This document shows positions 17,654-25,417 of a stretch of DNA of 49,183 nucleotides, piece by piece. Numbering within the stretch: the stretch's first letter is position 1; the number at the start of each line of letters is the position of its first letter. This stretch comes from Clostridia bacterium (GTDB lineage: Bacteria > Bacillota > Clostridia > TANB77 > CAG-508), in NCBI GenBank assembly GCA_900759475.1, contig CAAEVK010000005.1, positions 1-49,183 of the forward strand, given 5' to 3'. A program made the translations under genes and the position numbers. The notes under the pieces were generated by a model. The model was not told where the DNA came from. It saw only the letters and a list, made by a program, of their open reading frames with translations, and did no database searches.

Positions 17654-18115
17654 CTATCTTAAATGTAAAAAGTTCAATATTTTATTTATTATTCTCTTAA
17701 ATATTGGCTCTTTATATTCTACCATTTGCAAATTTTCTTTTATTTCATTTTTATTTTCTATGATGTTATCTTCTTTTTTCTTAAAAATATTATTGGGGTT
17801 ATACTTTTCATATAACATATCTTGATATTCTTTTTCATTTTGAGCATAAATTGTTTGTAGTCTCTTTTTTTCCGTTTCGTCTTTACACCAATATTGTAAG
17901 TTAAGTAAAGCAATAACAGCCAAAGTTTCTTCTTTTAAATTTTGGTCTTTTATTGGAATACTTGTATCTATATTTTTTACATATTCTTTATCTTTTTCTT
18001 CTTTAAAAAACTCTCTTAACTTTTTAGGAATTTCATTTCTCTGTTCTTCAGTTAATAATCCTAAAAATTCATCTATTTCTGAATATGCTTGTCTTGTTTC
18101 TATTGATACACTCAT
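17654..18115 (-). CDS. Unknown element protein
   Basis: 153 residues, no recognised domain. It is acidic and helical (TEEQRNEIPKKLREFFKEEK), with EETLAVIALLNLQYWCK in the middle and a basic, amphipathic C-terminus (FKRIINKILNFLHLR) that could touch the membrane. It lies between the relaxase and the nucleotidyltransferase-like gene in the same direction, so it probably belongs to that transcription unit. Confidence 0.6.
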   Translation of the reverse strand: MSVSIETRQAYSEIDEFLGLLTEEQRNEIPKKLREFFKEEKDKEYVKNIDTSIPIKDQNLKEETLAVIALLNLQYWCKDETEKKRLQTIYAQNEKEYQDMLYEKYNPNNIFKKKEDNIIENKNEIKENLQMVEYKEPIFKRIINKILNFLHLR

Positions 18116-18226
18116 ATATCTTCCCCTCTATATTGTATTTTTTTATATTATAATCCAATAATATTTTATCAATAAAGCAAATTTTCTACAATATTTTTAT
18201 AGAAATTTATTTACTAAATTTCTTGC

Positions 18227-19414
18227 TTACATTTCCATCTCTAAATCTTTTTCTCTTTCTTCTCGTTTTACCTGTTTTTCAGCATCTAATAAAATATTAT
18301 TTTCTCTTTCAAAATCTCTAATCAAATTATTTTCTGCACCCATATCAAACTTTTTACAAATCCATTTTATAAATTTATCAATACTTTCTTTAAATCTATC
18401 CACCACTTTTTTCAAATAGTTATTCTTTTTTTCTAAACTTTTAATTTTGCTTTCATATTTCCATTTTATATCAGACTCTTTTTTCTTATATTCTACCTTA
18501 ATTTGTTCAACTTCATTATGTAAATTTTTATTGTCAGCAAGTATTTTTTCTCTTTCTTTTTGATATTTTTCCGCTTCTTCAATAATTTGTGCCTGTTTAG
18601 TTAATTGTCTATGCAAGTTCATATTATCTTGATATAAATTTTGAATCACATTATCTTTTGGTTTTATAATTTCTTCTAAAATCTTTTCATCTCTTTTCTT
18701 TGATAATCTATTTATATTAATATCGTTAATATCTGGAACATCTGGTAATTCTAATTTCATACTCTTTAAAATCTCTTTTGTCTGTTTAAAATTTGTTATC
18801 TTTTTGTACTCTTCAACAGAATAATGTTGTCTATTAGTTTCTTCTTTTGGCAAACCTCTTTGCAAGTCAAATCCATTTTCTACCATATACCTATAAAAAG
18901 CATCTTGTAATTGTCTATAACTGTCTTTCGCCTTCCAAAATTCACTACAAGCCAGTTTATCAATAGAATTTCCTTTTTTATCAGTTGTATGAACTACTGG
19001 CAAAAAAATTAAGTGCATATGAGGTGTTTGTTCATCTCTATGCACTTTGGCAGATATTATATATTGTTCTCCTAAATTTTTATATTTTGCTACAAATTTG
19101 TATGCAGTTTCAAAAAAACTTCTTGTTTCTTCTTCTCCTATTCTTTCAAAAAAATCATGATCTGATGTTATTATATATTCACAAGCTATATTACTTACTT
19201 TTTTAATTTGTCCTTTTAAATTATATTTTTCTTTTATTCTGTCAAATTCTTTTTCGTAACTATATTGTGGTGATTTTATTGAATAATTCAAATATGACTT
19301 TTCTTTATCTATATTATCATTTGAATAATTTTTATTTCTTCTTTCATTGTGCCTAAATATTCCTTTCAGATTTTCCCTTTTATATTTTGTATTTCTAATA
19401 ATCGCATAACTCAT
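18227..19414 (-). CDS. MobV-family relaxase (Mob/Pre)
   Basis: 395 residues. The N-terminal MobV motifs are visible: MSYAIIRNTKYKRENLKGIF and RHNER, then the metal-binding HUH-type motif AKVHRDEQTPHMHLIFLPV with His125, His132 and His134. The C-terminal half is a long coiled coil (about 265-345). The enzyme nicks oriT in single-stranded plasmid or element transfer. Start ATG 19414 after AAGGAGG. The element has no coupling protein, so it must use another element's transfer machinery. Confidence 0.9.
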   Translation of the reverse strand: MSYAIIRNTKYKRENLKGIFRHNERRNKNYSNDNIDKEKSYLNYSIKSPQYSYEKEFDRIKEKYNLKGQIKKVSNIACEYIITSDHDFFERIGEEETRSFFETAYKFVAKYKNLGEQYIISAKVHRDEQTPHMHLIFLPVVHTTDKKGNSIDKLACSEFWKAKDSYRQLQDAFYRYMVENGFDLQRGLPKEETNRQHYSVEEYKKITNFKQTKEILKSMKLELPDVPDINDININRLSKKRDEKILEEIIKPKDNVIQNLYQDNMNLHRQLTKQAQIIEEAEKYQKEREKILADNKNLHNEVEQIKVEYKKKESDIKWKYESKIKSLEKKNNYLKKVVDRFKESIDKFIKWICKKFDMGAENNLIRDFERENNILLDAEKQVKREEREKDLEMEM

Positions 19415-19429
19415 TTTTTACCTCCTTGC

Positions 19430-19447
19430 TCGTGCTAATAAACACGA
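19430..19447. repeat. Inverted repeat just upstream of the relaxase gene (oriT candidate)
   Basis: TCGTG (19430-19434) and CACGA (19443-19447) around 8 nt, 15 bp before the mob start codon. MobV origins usually lie directly upstream of mob, but this repeat does not match the classic pMV158 sequence. Confidence 0.35.
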
Positions 19448-19497
19448 CTAGATTTTATAATTTTTTTCTTTTTCGAATTGTGTTGTAACACAACTAC

Positions 19498-19680
19498 AAT
19501 ACTTTTTTAACGCTATTCGCTAAAAGTATTTGTTGTGGCAGGGAAAAATTTATTTTTCCCCACACCCCTTTGCCTAAAAAATATCTACATATTTTTTAGG
19601 TTTTAGTTAAAATTGCTATTCGCAACTTTAACTAAAAAATCAGCTACCAAAGTAGTTTATCTTACTTTAATTGCTGATTT
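19498..19680. repeat. Five consecutive hairpins between rep and mob
   Basis: Inverted repeats follow each other: AATACTTTT/AAAAGTATT (19498-19530), GGGAAAAA/TTTTTCCC (19541-19560), CCTAAAAAATAT/ATATTTTTTAGG (19573-19600), TTTTAGTTAAA/TTTAACTAAAA (19601-19637) and AAATCAGC/GCTGATTT (19637-19680). The last can end the rep transcript. The array as a whole looks like a single-strand or transfer origin. Confidence 0.55.
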
Positions 19681-19683
19681 TAT

Positions 19684-20208
19684 TTATACAAATGCGTCTG
19701 CATTTGCATATAATTTAGTAAAGTCAAAGCCTGTATAATCTCGCTGTTCAAAGTTAGCTTTATTATTCTTTTTGATGTGTGATTCGTTATTATAATTATT
19801 TTTATTCTTTATATTATATTTTATATCTTTGTTGCTTTCGCCAATAGGATATGGTTCATTTTGTCTGGCTGAATTGTTATCTTCACCAATACCCTCTTGT
19901 TTATTTTGACTATACCTATTGTTCATTTGGACAATAGGTATTATTTGTCTTTGTTCTATTTCTTTACTTTCTTTTTTATATTTTAAATTCACTTGGATAT
20001 ATTTCTTATTTTTTAATGAACTTATTATTTTTGAAACTCTATTTGTACTCACTTTTACAATACTCGCTAAATACCCATTACTTGCAGAACAACTTCCTGT
20101 TTCATCACTTAAATATAAAATCATAGATAATATAACCTTTTCTTTATCTGTCAATTTCTCATCCAGTAGAATCTCTGCTGGAATCCATAGTCCTTTTATT
20201 TTCTGCAT
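19684..20208 (-). CDS. Rep-like protein with winged-helix N-terminus
   Basis: 174 residues. MQKIKGLWIPAEILLDEKLT opens a helix-turn-helix domain (KVILSMILYLSDETGS, NGYLASIVKVSTNRVSKII) typical of small replication or regulatory proteins of clostridial elements. The C-terminal part is Asn-rich and lower in complexity (about 115-165). I chose ATG 20208, eight bases after AAAGGAGG; the TTG frame to 20283 would start inside a terminator. The position next to hairpins and mob supports a replication or copy-control role, but this is not certain. Confidence 0.6.
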   Translation of the reverse strand: MQKIKGLWIPAEILLDEKLTDKEKVILSMILYLSDETGSCSASNGYLASIVKVSTNRVSKIISSLKNKKYIQVNLKYKKESKEIEQRQIIPIVQMNNRYSQNKQEGIGEDNNSARQNEPYPIGESNKDIKYNIKNKNNYNNESHIKKNNKANFEQRDYTGFDFTKLYANADAFV

Positions 20209-20281
20209 TTTCATATCCTCCTTTCGCTTCACATTTGGTTTTGTGGTATTTTTAATTTCATTTAATAAATCTACATTACTC

Positions 20282-20319
20282 AAAAAAATAAAGCCTTAAA
20301 TTTTTAAATTTAAAGCTTT
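20282..20319 (-). terminator. Rho-independent terminator inside the right end of the element
   Basis: AAAGCTTTAAATTT / AATTTAAGGCTTT stem followed by a run of T on the minus strand. In the integrated state it ends the truncated murA transcript. In the excised circle it would lie directly behind the recombinase gene, whose true terminator it probably is. Confidence 0.8.
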
Positions 20320-20380
20320 GTTTTTTATCATTTAAATTCCTGTATCCAATCATTTATCTTAAACTTGTCTGATGTATCAA

Positions 20381-20737
20381 TCAAATATCGCAATCCCCTG
20401 GATAAGAAAATGTAGCTTTCTTAAATCTACCAATAATAGCTCCTGCCATCATCACAGAAGAACGCATTTGTCTCATTAAATCATATGGTATTTCATATAC
20501 ATGTATGTTAGATGAATCTATTATTATTTTATCATTAGTTTTCTTTACTTTGCAACCCAAATATTTTAAAATTTTTAATGTTATTTGTATATCATGAATA
20601 TTAGGTACATTATATAATTTAGTTACTTTTCCACTTAAAATACTAGCTGCTATAATTGGTAAAGATGCATTTTTAGAGCCAGAAGGTTTTACCACTCCAC
20701 TAATTGGTCTTCCACCTTCTATTATGTAACTCGCCAT
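20381..20737 (-). pseudogene. murA: murA 5' part, split by the mobile element
   Basis: The first 112 codons of MurA: ASYIIEGGRPISGVVKPSGS, NASLPIIAASILSG and LMRQMRSSVMMAGAIIGRF, ending SYP at the junction. The frame then takes element codons (G-D-C-D-I) and stops at 20381. Start ATG 20737 after AAAGGG; GTG at 20746 is the alternative. The fragment lacks the catalytic Cys loop and must be inactive. The cell needs another MurA, or cells in which the element has excised. Confidence 0.92.
20393..20404. other. Right attachment junction (element / murA)
   Basis: Element sequence ending in CAATCC meets CCTG (20397-20400) and then murA (GATAAG). Joined to the left junction it rebuilds the murA codons for SYPGGCEIG without any lost or gained base. 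Confidence 0.8.
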
Positions 20738-20825
20738 TTTTTTCACCCTTTCTACCTCTTTTTGCTATATTTTATGTATGCTTTACGTAAAAGGTGATTA
20801 TTTTTATTTTTCTATTTAAAGAGCT

Positions 20826-20876
20826 CCGTCCCTTTGTCTAGAAAGCTTAAGACAAAAGCCCCGTCCCTTTGTCTAA
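20826..20876. repeat. Dispersed repeat (G/C-rich, CCCCGTCCC family)
   Basis: 20848-20875 repeats, with one difference, the 28-nt arm found at 49087-49114 and 49156-49183. A second partial copy (CCGTCCCTTTGTCTA) lies at 20826-20840. It stands out as G/C-rich in an AT-rich genome. Confidence 0.75.
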
Positions 20877-20880
20877 AAAG

Positions 20881-20914
20881 AAGAAGAGACTTTGAAATTT
20901 CAAAGTCTCTTCTT
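20881..20914 (-). terminator. Terminator after the CAP-domain gene
   Basis: A perfect 34-nt palindrome with arms AAGAAGAGACTTTGAAA / TTTCAAAGTCTCTTCTT, 33 bp beyond the stop codon of the CAP gene, flanked by A and T runs. Confidence 0.8.
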
Positions 20915-20946
20915 TTAGTCTTGTGTTTGATTTGTTTGTTTATTTT

Positions 20947-21698
20947 CTATCTTCCCATAAACATTTGTACATATATTTTTCCATATTTTGGACTGTTTAC
21001 TATTGCTAATCCTGTATAGTTATAGCTGTTGTTTAATATGTTTGCTTTATGTCCGTTCTGAATTCATCCATGCATTTACAGCTCCACTATTAGTCGAATT
21101 GCCAGCAATGTTTTCTCCTGCTGTTTTATAACTAATTCCAAAGTTCTTCATCATATCAAACGGAGAACCATATGTTGGAGAAGTATGAGAAAAATAATTG
21201 TTGTCTACCATGTCTTGAGCTTTTATTCTTGCTATATTTTGTAACTCATCATCTACAATTAATGCTTGCAAACCGTGCTGCTATTCTTTGTTCATTAATT
21301 AAATCTAATGTTTCTTTTTCATCGTTTGTTAGCCCTGAAGTTGTTGTATCATTATCTAAGTTATTATTAGTACTATTATTGGTATCATTTGTATTTGGAT
21401 AAATTGCTCTTACATAATTGCTATTGACTGCCCCTATATAATCTTTATCTGTTTGAATGACATACCAATCTCCAATTTTAGCAAATACTCTTATGTATTC
21501 ATTTTTGTAAACTTGTGTCACTATTTTATAAGATGTTGATGGTCCTTCTCTTACATTTAGTGCCGTAGCTGTTACAATACCAGTTACAAAGTCTAATTCT
21601 TGATAATGTTGCATTCCTTGTGTATAGTTTGCTCCTAACATGCCTAGTATTATTAATATTACTAGTAATATCGTTCCTATCATTTTCTTTTTTTCCAT
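20947..21698 (-). CDS. Secreted SH3 / CAP-domain protein (two CGG +1 frameshifts)
   Basis: 249 residues when both CGG codons (21273-21275, codon 142; 21053-21055, codon 215) are skipped by one base. An N-terminal membrane or signal segment (GTILLVILIILGMLGA) is followed by a bacterial SH3 domain (ATALNVREGPSTSYKIV), an Asn/Thr linker, and a CAP (SCP/PR1) domain: LINEQRIAAG-LQALIVDDEL, DNNYFSHTSPTYGSPFDMM, TAGENIAG and WMNSEG-HKANILN. The CAP motifs continue exactly across both sites. CAP proteins of spore formers are often secreted or spore-associated. Start ATG 21698 after AGGAGG. Confidence 0.9.
21053..21055 (-). other. Second CGG +1 recoding site in the CAP gene
   Basis: Codons GAA-CGG-A; the C skip gives GGA and the CAP motif WMNSEGHKANIL (the family pattern is W-x-x-S-x-G-H). 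The triplet frame stops two codons later. Confidence 0.95.
21273..21275 (-). other. First CGG +1 recoding site in the CAP gene
   Basis: Codons GCA-CGG-T; the C skip gives GGT (Gly142) in NEQRIAAGLQAL. This is the only site with T as the fourth base. Confidence 0.95.
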
Positions 21699-21776
21699 AA
21701 AAAAACCTCCTATGAATAAAATTATAGAGAGTATACCCATTTTTTATTATTTTATTCATAAAAGGTTAAATTTATT

Positions 21777-23886
21777 TTAAAATATCTTTTTAAGAACCTC
21801 ATTTCTAACATGTTCTTTTGCTTCTTTTTCTGCTTCTTTTCCTTCTTTGTCACTAATTGCTATTTGTGTATCTTTTAATGCTCGAATTGTCTCTGCATAT
21901 TCTTTTTCTAGGATATTGGTTATTTCTTTTGTATCATCAGCTAATATATCTTCTGTTAAATCATATATTTGTTCATCTGTATAACCTCCATCTTTTAGTC
22001 TTTCATAAGCATCTAACATGTCTTCCTTCTTTAATGCCATATTTCTTTCCAAAGACATGCTACCTTTTACTCCTTTTCCTGCATCTCTAACACCCTTTTG
22101 TAAAGCCTTTCCAGCTCTTGCTGTATCATAGTCCCCTGTCATTCCATAACCTAGTGCCATTCCCATTGCATTAGCTGCTAAAGTTTGAGCCACTTTTCCA
22201 TTAGCTACTCCAAATGTCTTTCTAATTATTCCTTTATTTTTCGTTTTTTCTTTATTTATTTCAGCACTTGCTACCATATTATTATTAGCAACATTTGAAG
22301 TTGTTGAATTTTTTGGCGTAGAAGCATTATTCTGTACTCCAACATCCTTTGCTCTTCCTACACTCTTGGCAGCTTGTGCTTTTCCCAACATTTTGGCACT
22401 TTTTGCTGCAAGTTTTGTAGCTTTTTGTACTTGGCTTACAACAATTGCTCCCATTGCTGCAGCTCCTGCTAGGTTTTTACTTTCTAATCCAAAAATTCCT
22501 TTAATAATATCTTCTGCTTTATAAATAATTGGTAACATAATAATACAAAGAAAAGCTTTTCCAAAGTCAAATATTCCTGTAACAGTATATAAAGAATACA
22601 TAACATTTTGTATAAACAACAAATAAATAATACAATGAAATGGTTGAATTAATACATTGACTAAAAACTCTTTTAACCAAATACTTAATGCTTCTGCTCT
22701 TCCATTTCCGGGATTTATCAATAGAATACGTAATAGTGATTAGTGGTGCTATTATTGTTAAAAATGCAATTGTTGCCATTCTTTTTATATAAACTATTAA
22801 AAATACAAATGTCATTGCCATTAATAGTATATATAATATTCCAGCTCCCCAACCTTTTACAAAAGAAATGCTTAAAGCCTCTTCTGCTAATTTCCCTTGT
22901 AATGTTTTTTCAGGAATAACAATATCTCCTAAAAGACTTCCTATGTCCTGTGTCCATACTTGTTCTTGCGCTAATTCCTCTTGTACTATTTTTCTAGATT
23001 CATCTAATATTCCTACAATAGAATTATTAATATTAACAACAATTACAATAACATAATGTAATGTAAACACCAAAATAATACTAACTAACCAATCTACTAA
23101 CATTTTTTTATATTTTGCCCTGTCTTCTGCTACAGATGATATTGCCATTTTTACACCTATATAAATAAGTGCAAGTAATCCAAAAATAATGGCAAAATTT
23201 CTTATGGCATAATACCATTGTGCTATATTTTGTCTAATTTTGTAAACTGGATTGTTTTGCGTAATATTAGATGGACCTGCTTTGTTAAAATCAAATATAT
23301 TAATATCTGTTAAAGTTACTTTATTAAAAAAAATACTATCTAATGTTAAAAAATATATATTTTCTTTTGGGTCATCAATATTTTCTGTTCCAATACTTGC
23401 TAGTCCAGTACCTAGTAATTCTAAAATGCTAGCTGGTAAAAATACCCATTTTAATTTTAAAAGATAAGTAAGAATTCCACCAACTCCATCCAAAACAACA
23501 CTAAAAGCATTAAAGTAATCATCTTGTGTTGTAACATTTCCATATTTGGCATTAACATATGTTGTACCCAAAGAATTTGCTTGTTCTAAAAATTCTTTTT
23601 TTAGAGTTTCATCTGCAATTGTTTCTGCAATTTCCTTAATAATATCTTCTTTTTTTTGCTGTAAATAAGATGCTATCATACTATTAGTTTCTTTTTCATC
23701 AAAGTCTGGAAATTGCGCTTTTATTTTTTCTCTTTGCGCCTCTCCTTCTGTAATTAAAGCTTGCTCATATTTTATTTTTATTTGCTCAATTGTTGAAACT
23801 GTTGTTGCATTAGAAAAGCATGGGAATACAATATTCCAAATAAGAATATATAATATTGCAATTGTTATTATTTTGTATTTTTTCAT
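21777..23886 (-). CDS. VirB6-like T4SS membrane protein A (one CGG +1 frameshift)
   Basis: 702 residues across CGG 22708-22710 (codon 393). N-terminal signal (IITIAILYILIWNIVFPCFS), a helical periplasmic-side region, then the shared core of this locus: WYYAIRNFAIIFGLLALIYI, KMAISSVAEDRAKYKKMLVD and further membrane helices. At the shift the frame reads ITYSIDKS-G-NGRAEALSIWLKEF. The paralogues at 29186 and 31270 have DKAGDNKSQ and DKAGDNRSQ at this position, so Gly is confirmed inside the window. The C-terminal third is cytoplasmic, Ala/Lys-rich and helical. Likely a channel component of the inner-membrane complex. Confidence 0.85.
22708..22710 (-). other. CGG +1 recoding site in VirB6-like gene A
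   Basis: Codons TCC-CGG-A; the C skip gives Gly393, aligned with the Gly of DKAGDN in two paralogues of the same locus. Confidence 0.95.
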
Positions 23887-23904
23887 TTTTGTATTCCACC
23901 CCTT

Positions 23905-24855
23905 TTATTTTATTTGTATACTTGTACTATAAATTTCCACTATATTTTCTGTTTTTTCGTTCTCTGCTTCATCCGAATAGTCATAATTTTTTAAAACTCT
24001 TACTCTATTTAAATTAATTTTTTCTGCTATTTTTCCCTCATCATAAAAATTTAAGAAGGAAATTTCACAGTTTCTTTTACTATTTGGTTGTAAAACAATA
24101 TAGTTGTAGCCCTCTTCTATTTGCATTTTTTCTTCGTTACTTGCTGTTAATGTAATTTCTGATTGAACTGCATTGTCTTTAATTACTAAAATATTATTTG
24201 TTCTATTGGTTATTTGTAAAGTATAAATCTCTTCTTCAAACATAGTCACTTTTTCAGTTATAACAATTTTCATGTATTTATCTTCATAAACTTTTTCTAA
24301 TTCTTCCTTATCTATAAATTCTTTAACAGATAACAATATTTCTCCGTTTTTTTCTTCTAAAACCAATATATCTTCAAAATATTTAACAGAATCTTCTCCT
24401 GTTAATCCACTTGCTAGTATATCATCTAATATTCTAATTCGATAAAAGTATTTTCCATTTTTGTTAGAATAATTTTGAATATTGTATATTTTAGGAGTTC
24501 TAAAAACATAGTCTACATAGCTTTTGAAGCTTTCTAATGTTGGATATACCATTTCTCTGCATTCTTGTCTAATCATGGCATATGCTTTTTCGTATTCCTT
24601 GGCATTACAATATTGTATGTACTGACTAATTAAAGCTTCAATTTTTGCTTGGTTTTTGGTAGATACTGTTTCCCCTGTTTCAATAATTGGATTATGTGGT
24701 TCATAAGTAGTTATTTTTCCTTCTTCCCACCATTTTCCAAGTAAATAGTTAATTGCAACAATTGTAATCCACGCAATTAAAATTAGTATTACTTTATTTT
24801 TGTGTTTTTTTATAAAATTTCTTATTGTGATTCTTAAATTTGTAAAAAAACTCAT
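23905..24855 (-). CDS. Membrane-anchored NTF2-like protein (VirB8/TcpC-like), larger copy
   Basis: 316 residues. One N-terminal membrane helix (about 22-40), then a domain starting ISQYIQYCNAKEYEKAYAMI with FKSYVDYVF and FYRIRILDDILAS, which looks like an NTF2 fold, as in VirB8/TcpC-type T4SS proteins. The C-terminal half (about 190-310) is beta-rich, with TLQITNRTNNILVIKDNAV and an NYIVLQPNSKR segment. The role is inferred from the position between VirB6-like genes. Its sister gene at 24895 has the first domain only. Confidence 0.6.
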   Translation of the reverse strand: MSFFTNLRITIRNFIKKHKNKVILILIAWITIVAINYLLGKWWEEGKITTYEPHNPIIETGETVSTKNQAKIEALISQYIQYCNAKEYEKAYAMIRQECREMVYPTLESFKSYVDYVFRTPKIYNIQNYSNKNGKYFYRIRILDDILASGLTGEDSVKYFEDILVLEEKNGEILLSVKEFIDKEELEKVYEDKYMKIVITEKVTMFEEEIYTLQITNRTNNILVIKDNAVQSEITLTASNEEKMQIEEGYNYIVLQPNSKRNCEISFLNFYDEGKIAEKINLNRVRVLKNYDYSDEAENEKTENIVEIYSTSIQIK

Positions 24856-24894
24856 TCTTTACTCCTTTTTTATTGTATAGAAAAATTGATTATT

Positions 24895-25404
24895 CTATTG
24901 TGCTTGAAACGATAAAGTAAAATTATTTATCTCTTTTTCATATATAACAAACTTTTGTTGTTTTGAATTTAAATCATTCATAATATCAATTAATGTTACA
25001 CTTAAAATGTAATATTCGCCTTGTCTTTGTATGTCTTCAAATTCAATACGCATAACAGGAAAATAATTTGTTTTTACATATTGCTTATAAAATTCTAAAT
25101 CAGGATAATATAAATCTTTAAAATCTTGGTATAGCAAACCATAGGCTTTTTCATATTGTTCTTTCTCTATATAATTTAAATACATAATGAGGTATTCTTG
25201 CATTCTTTCTCTTTCGCCTTTTAATTTTAATTGCTTGGTTTGTTCTTGTTGGATTTTTTCTTCTTTTATTTGTTCTTCTGTTTTGCCTTCTTCTGTCTTT
25301 TGTTTGCTTAATACTAGCAAAAGAAGCATTCCAATTATAATTACTAGTATAATTAAAACAATTATTATTCTTTTTAGTTTTTGTGTTTTCTTATTTTTTT
25401 TCAA
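24895..25404 (-). CDS. Membrane-anchored NTF2-like protein, smaller copy
   Basis: 169 residues: a strong membrane helix (about 11-32), a charged Glu/Gln-rich linker (about 34-63), and one NTF2-like domain (MYLNYIEKEQYEKAYGLLYQ, then FYKQYVKTNYFPVM). It parallels the first domain of the neighbouring 316-residue protein, so the two may form a mixed oligomer in the periplasmic-side complex. It lies 13 bp downstream of the large envelope protein gene. Confidence 0.6.
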   Translation of the reverse strand: MKKNKKTQKLKRIIIVLIILVIIIGMLLLLVLSKQKTEEGKTEEQIKEEKIQQEQTKQLKLKGERERMQEYLIMYLNYIEKEQYEKAYGLLYQDFKDLYYPDLEFYKQYVKTNYFPVMRIEFEDIQRQGEYYILSVTLIDIMNDLNSKQQKFVIYEKEINNFTLSFQAQ

Positions 25405-25417
25405 ATTTGAACACTCC

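Larger units (their letters stand above)
10109..20400. mobile_element. Integrative mobilizable element inserted in murA
   Basis: About 10.3 kb between two murA fragments, flanked by a shared CCTG. From left to right it carries a large serine recombinase at the very edge, a surface nuclease, a DUF3006-like gene, a RhuM-like gene, short ORFs, a DUF6076-like gene, a nucleotidyltransferase-like gene, a small unknown gene, a MobV relaxase and a Rep-like protein. There is a relaxase but no VirB4 or VirD4, so it is mobilizable rather than self-transmissible. One of its genes also needs CGG recoding, so it seems adapted to hosts with this decoding. Confidence 0.9.

Noticed and set aside
20209..20283. 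TTG start of the Rep-like gene at 20283
   Set aside because: It lies in the T-run of a terminator and has no ribosome site; ATG 20208 has AAAGGAGG at the right distance.
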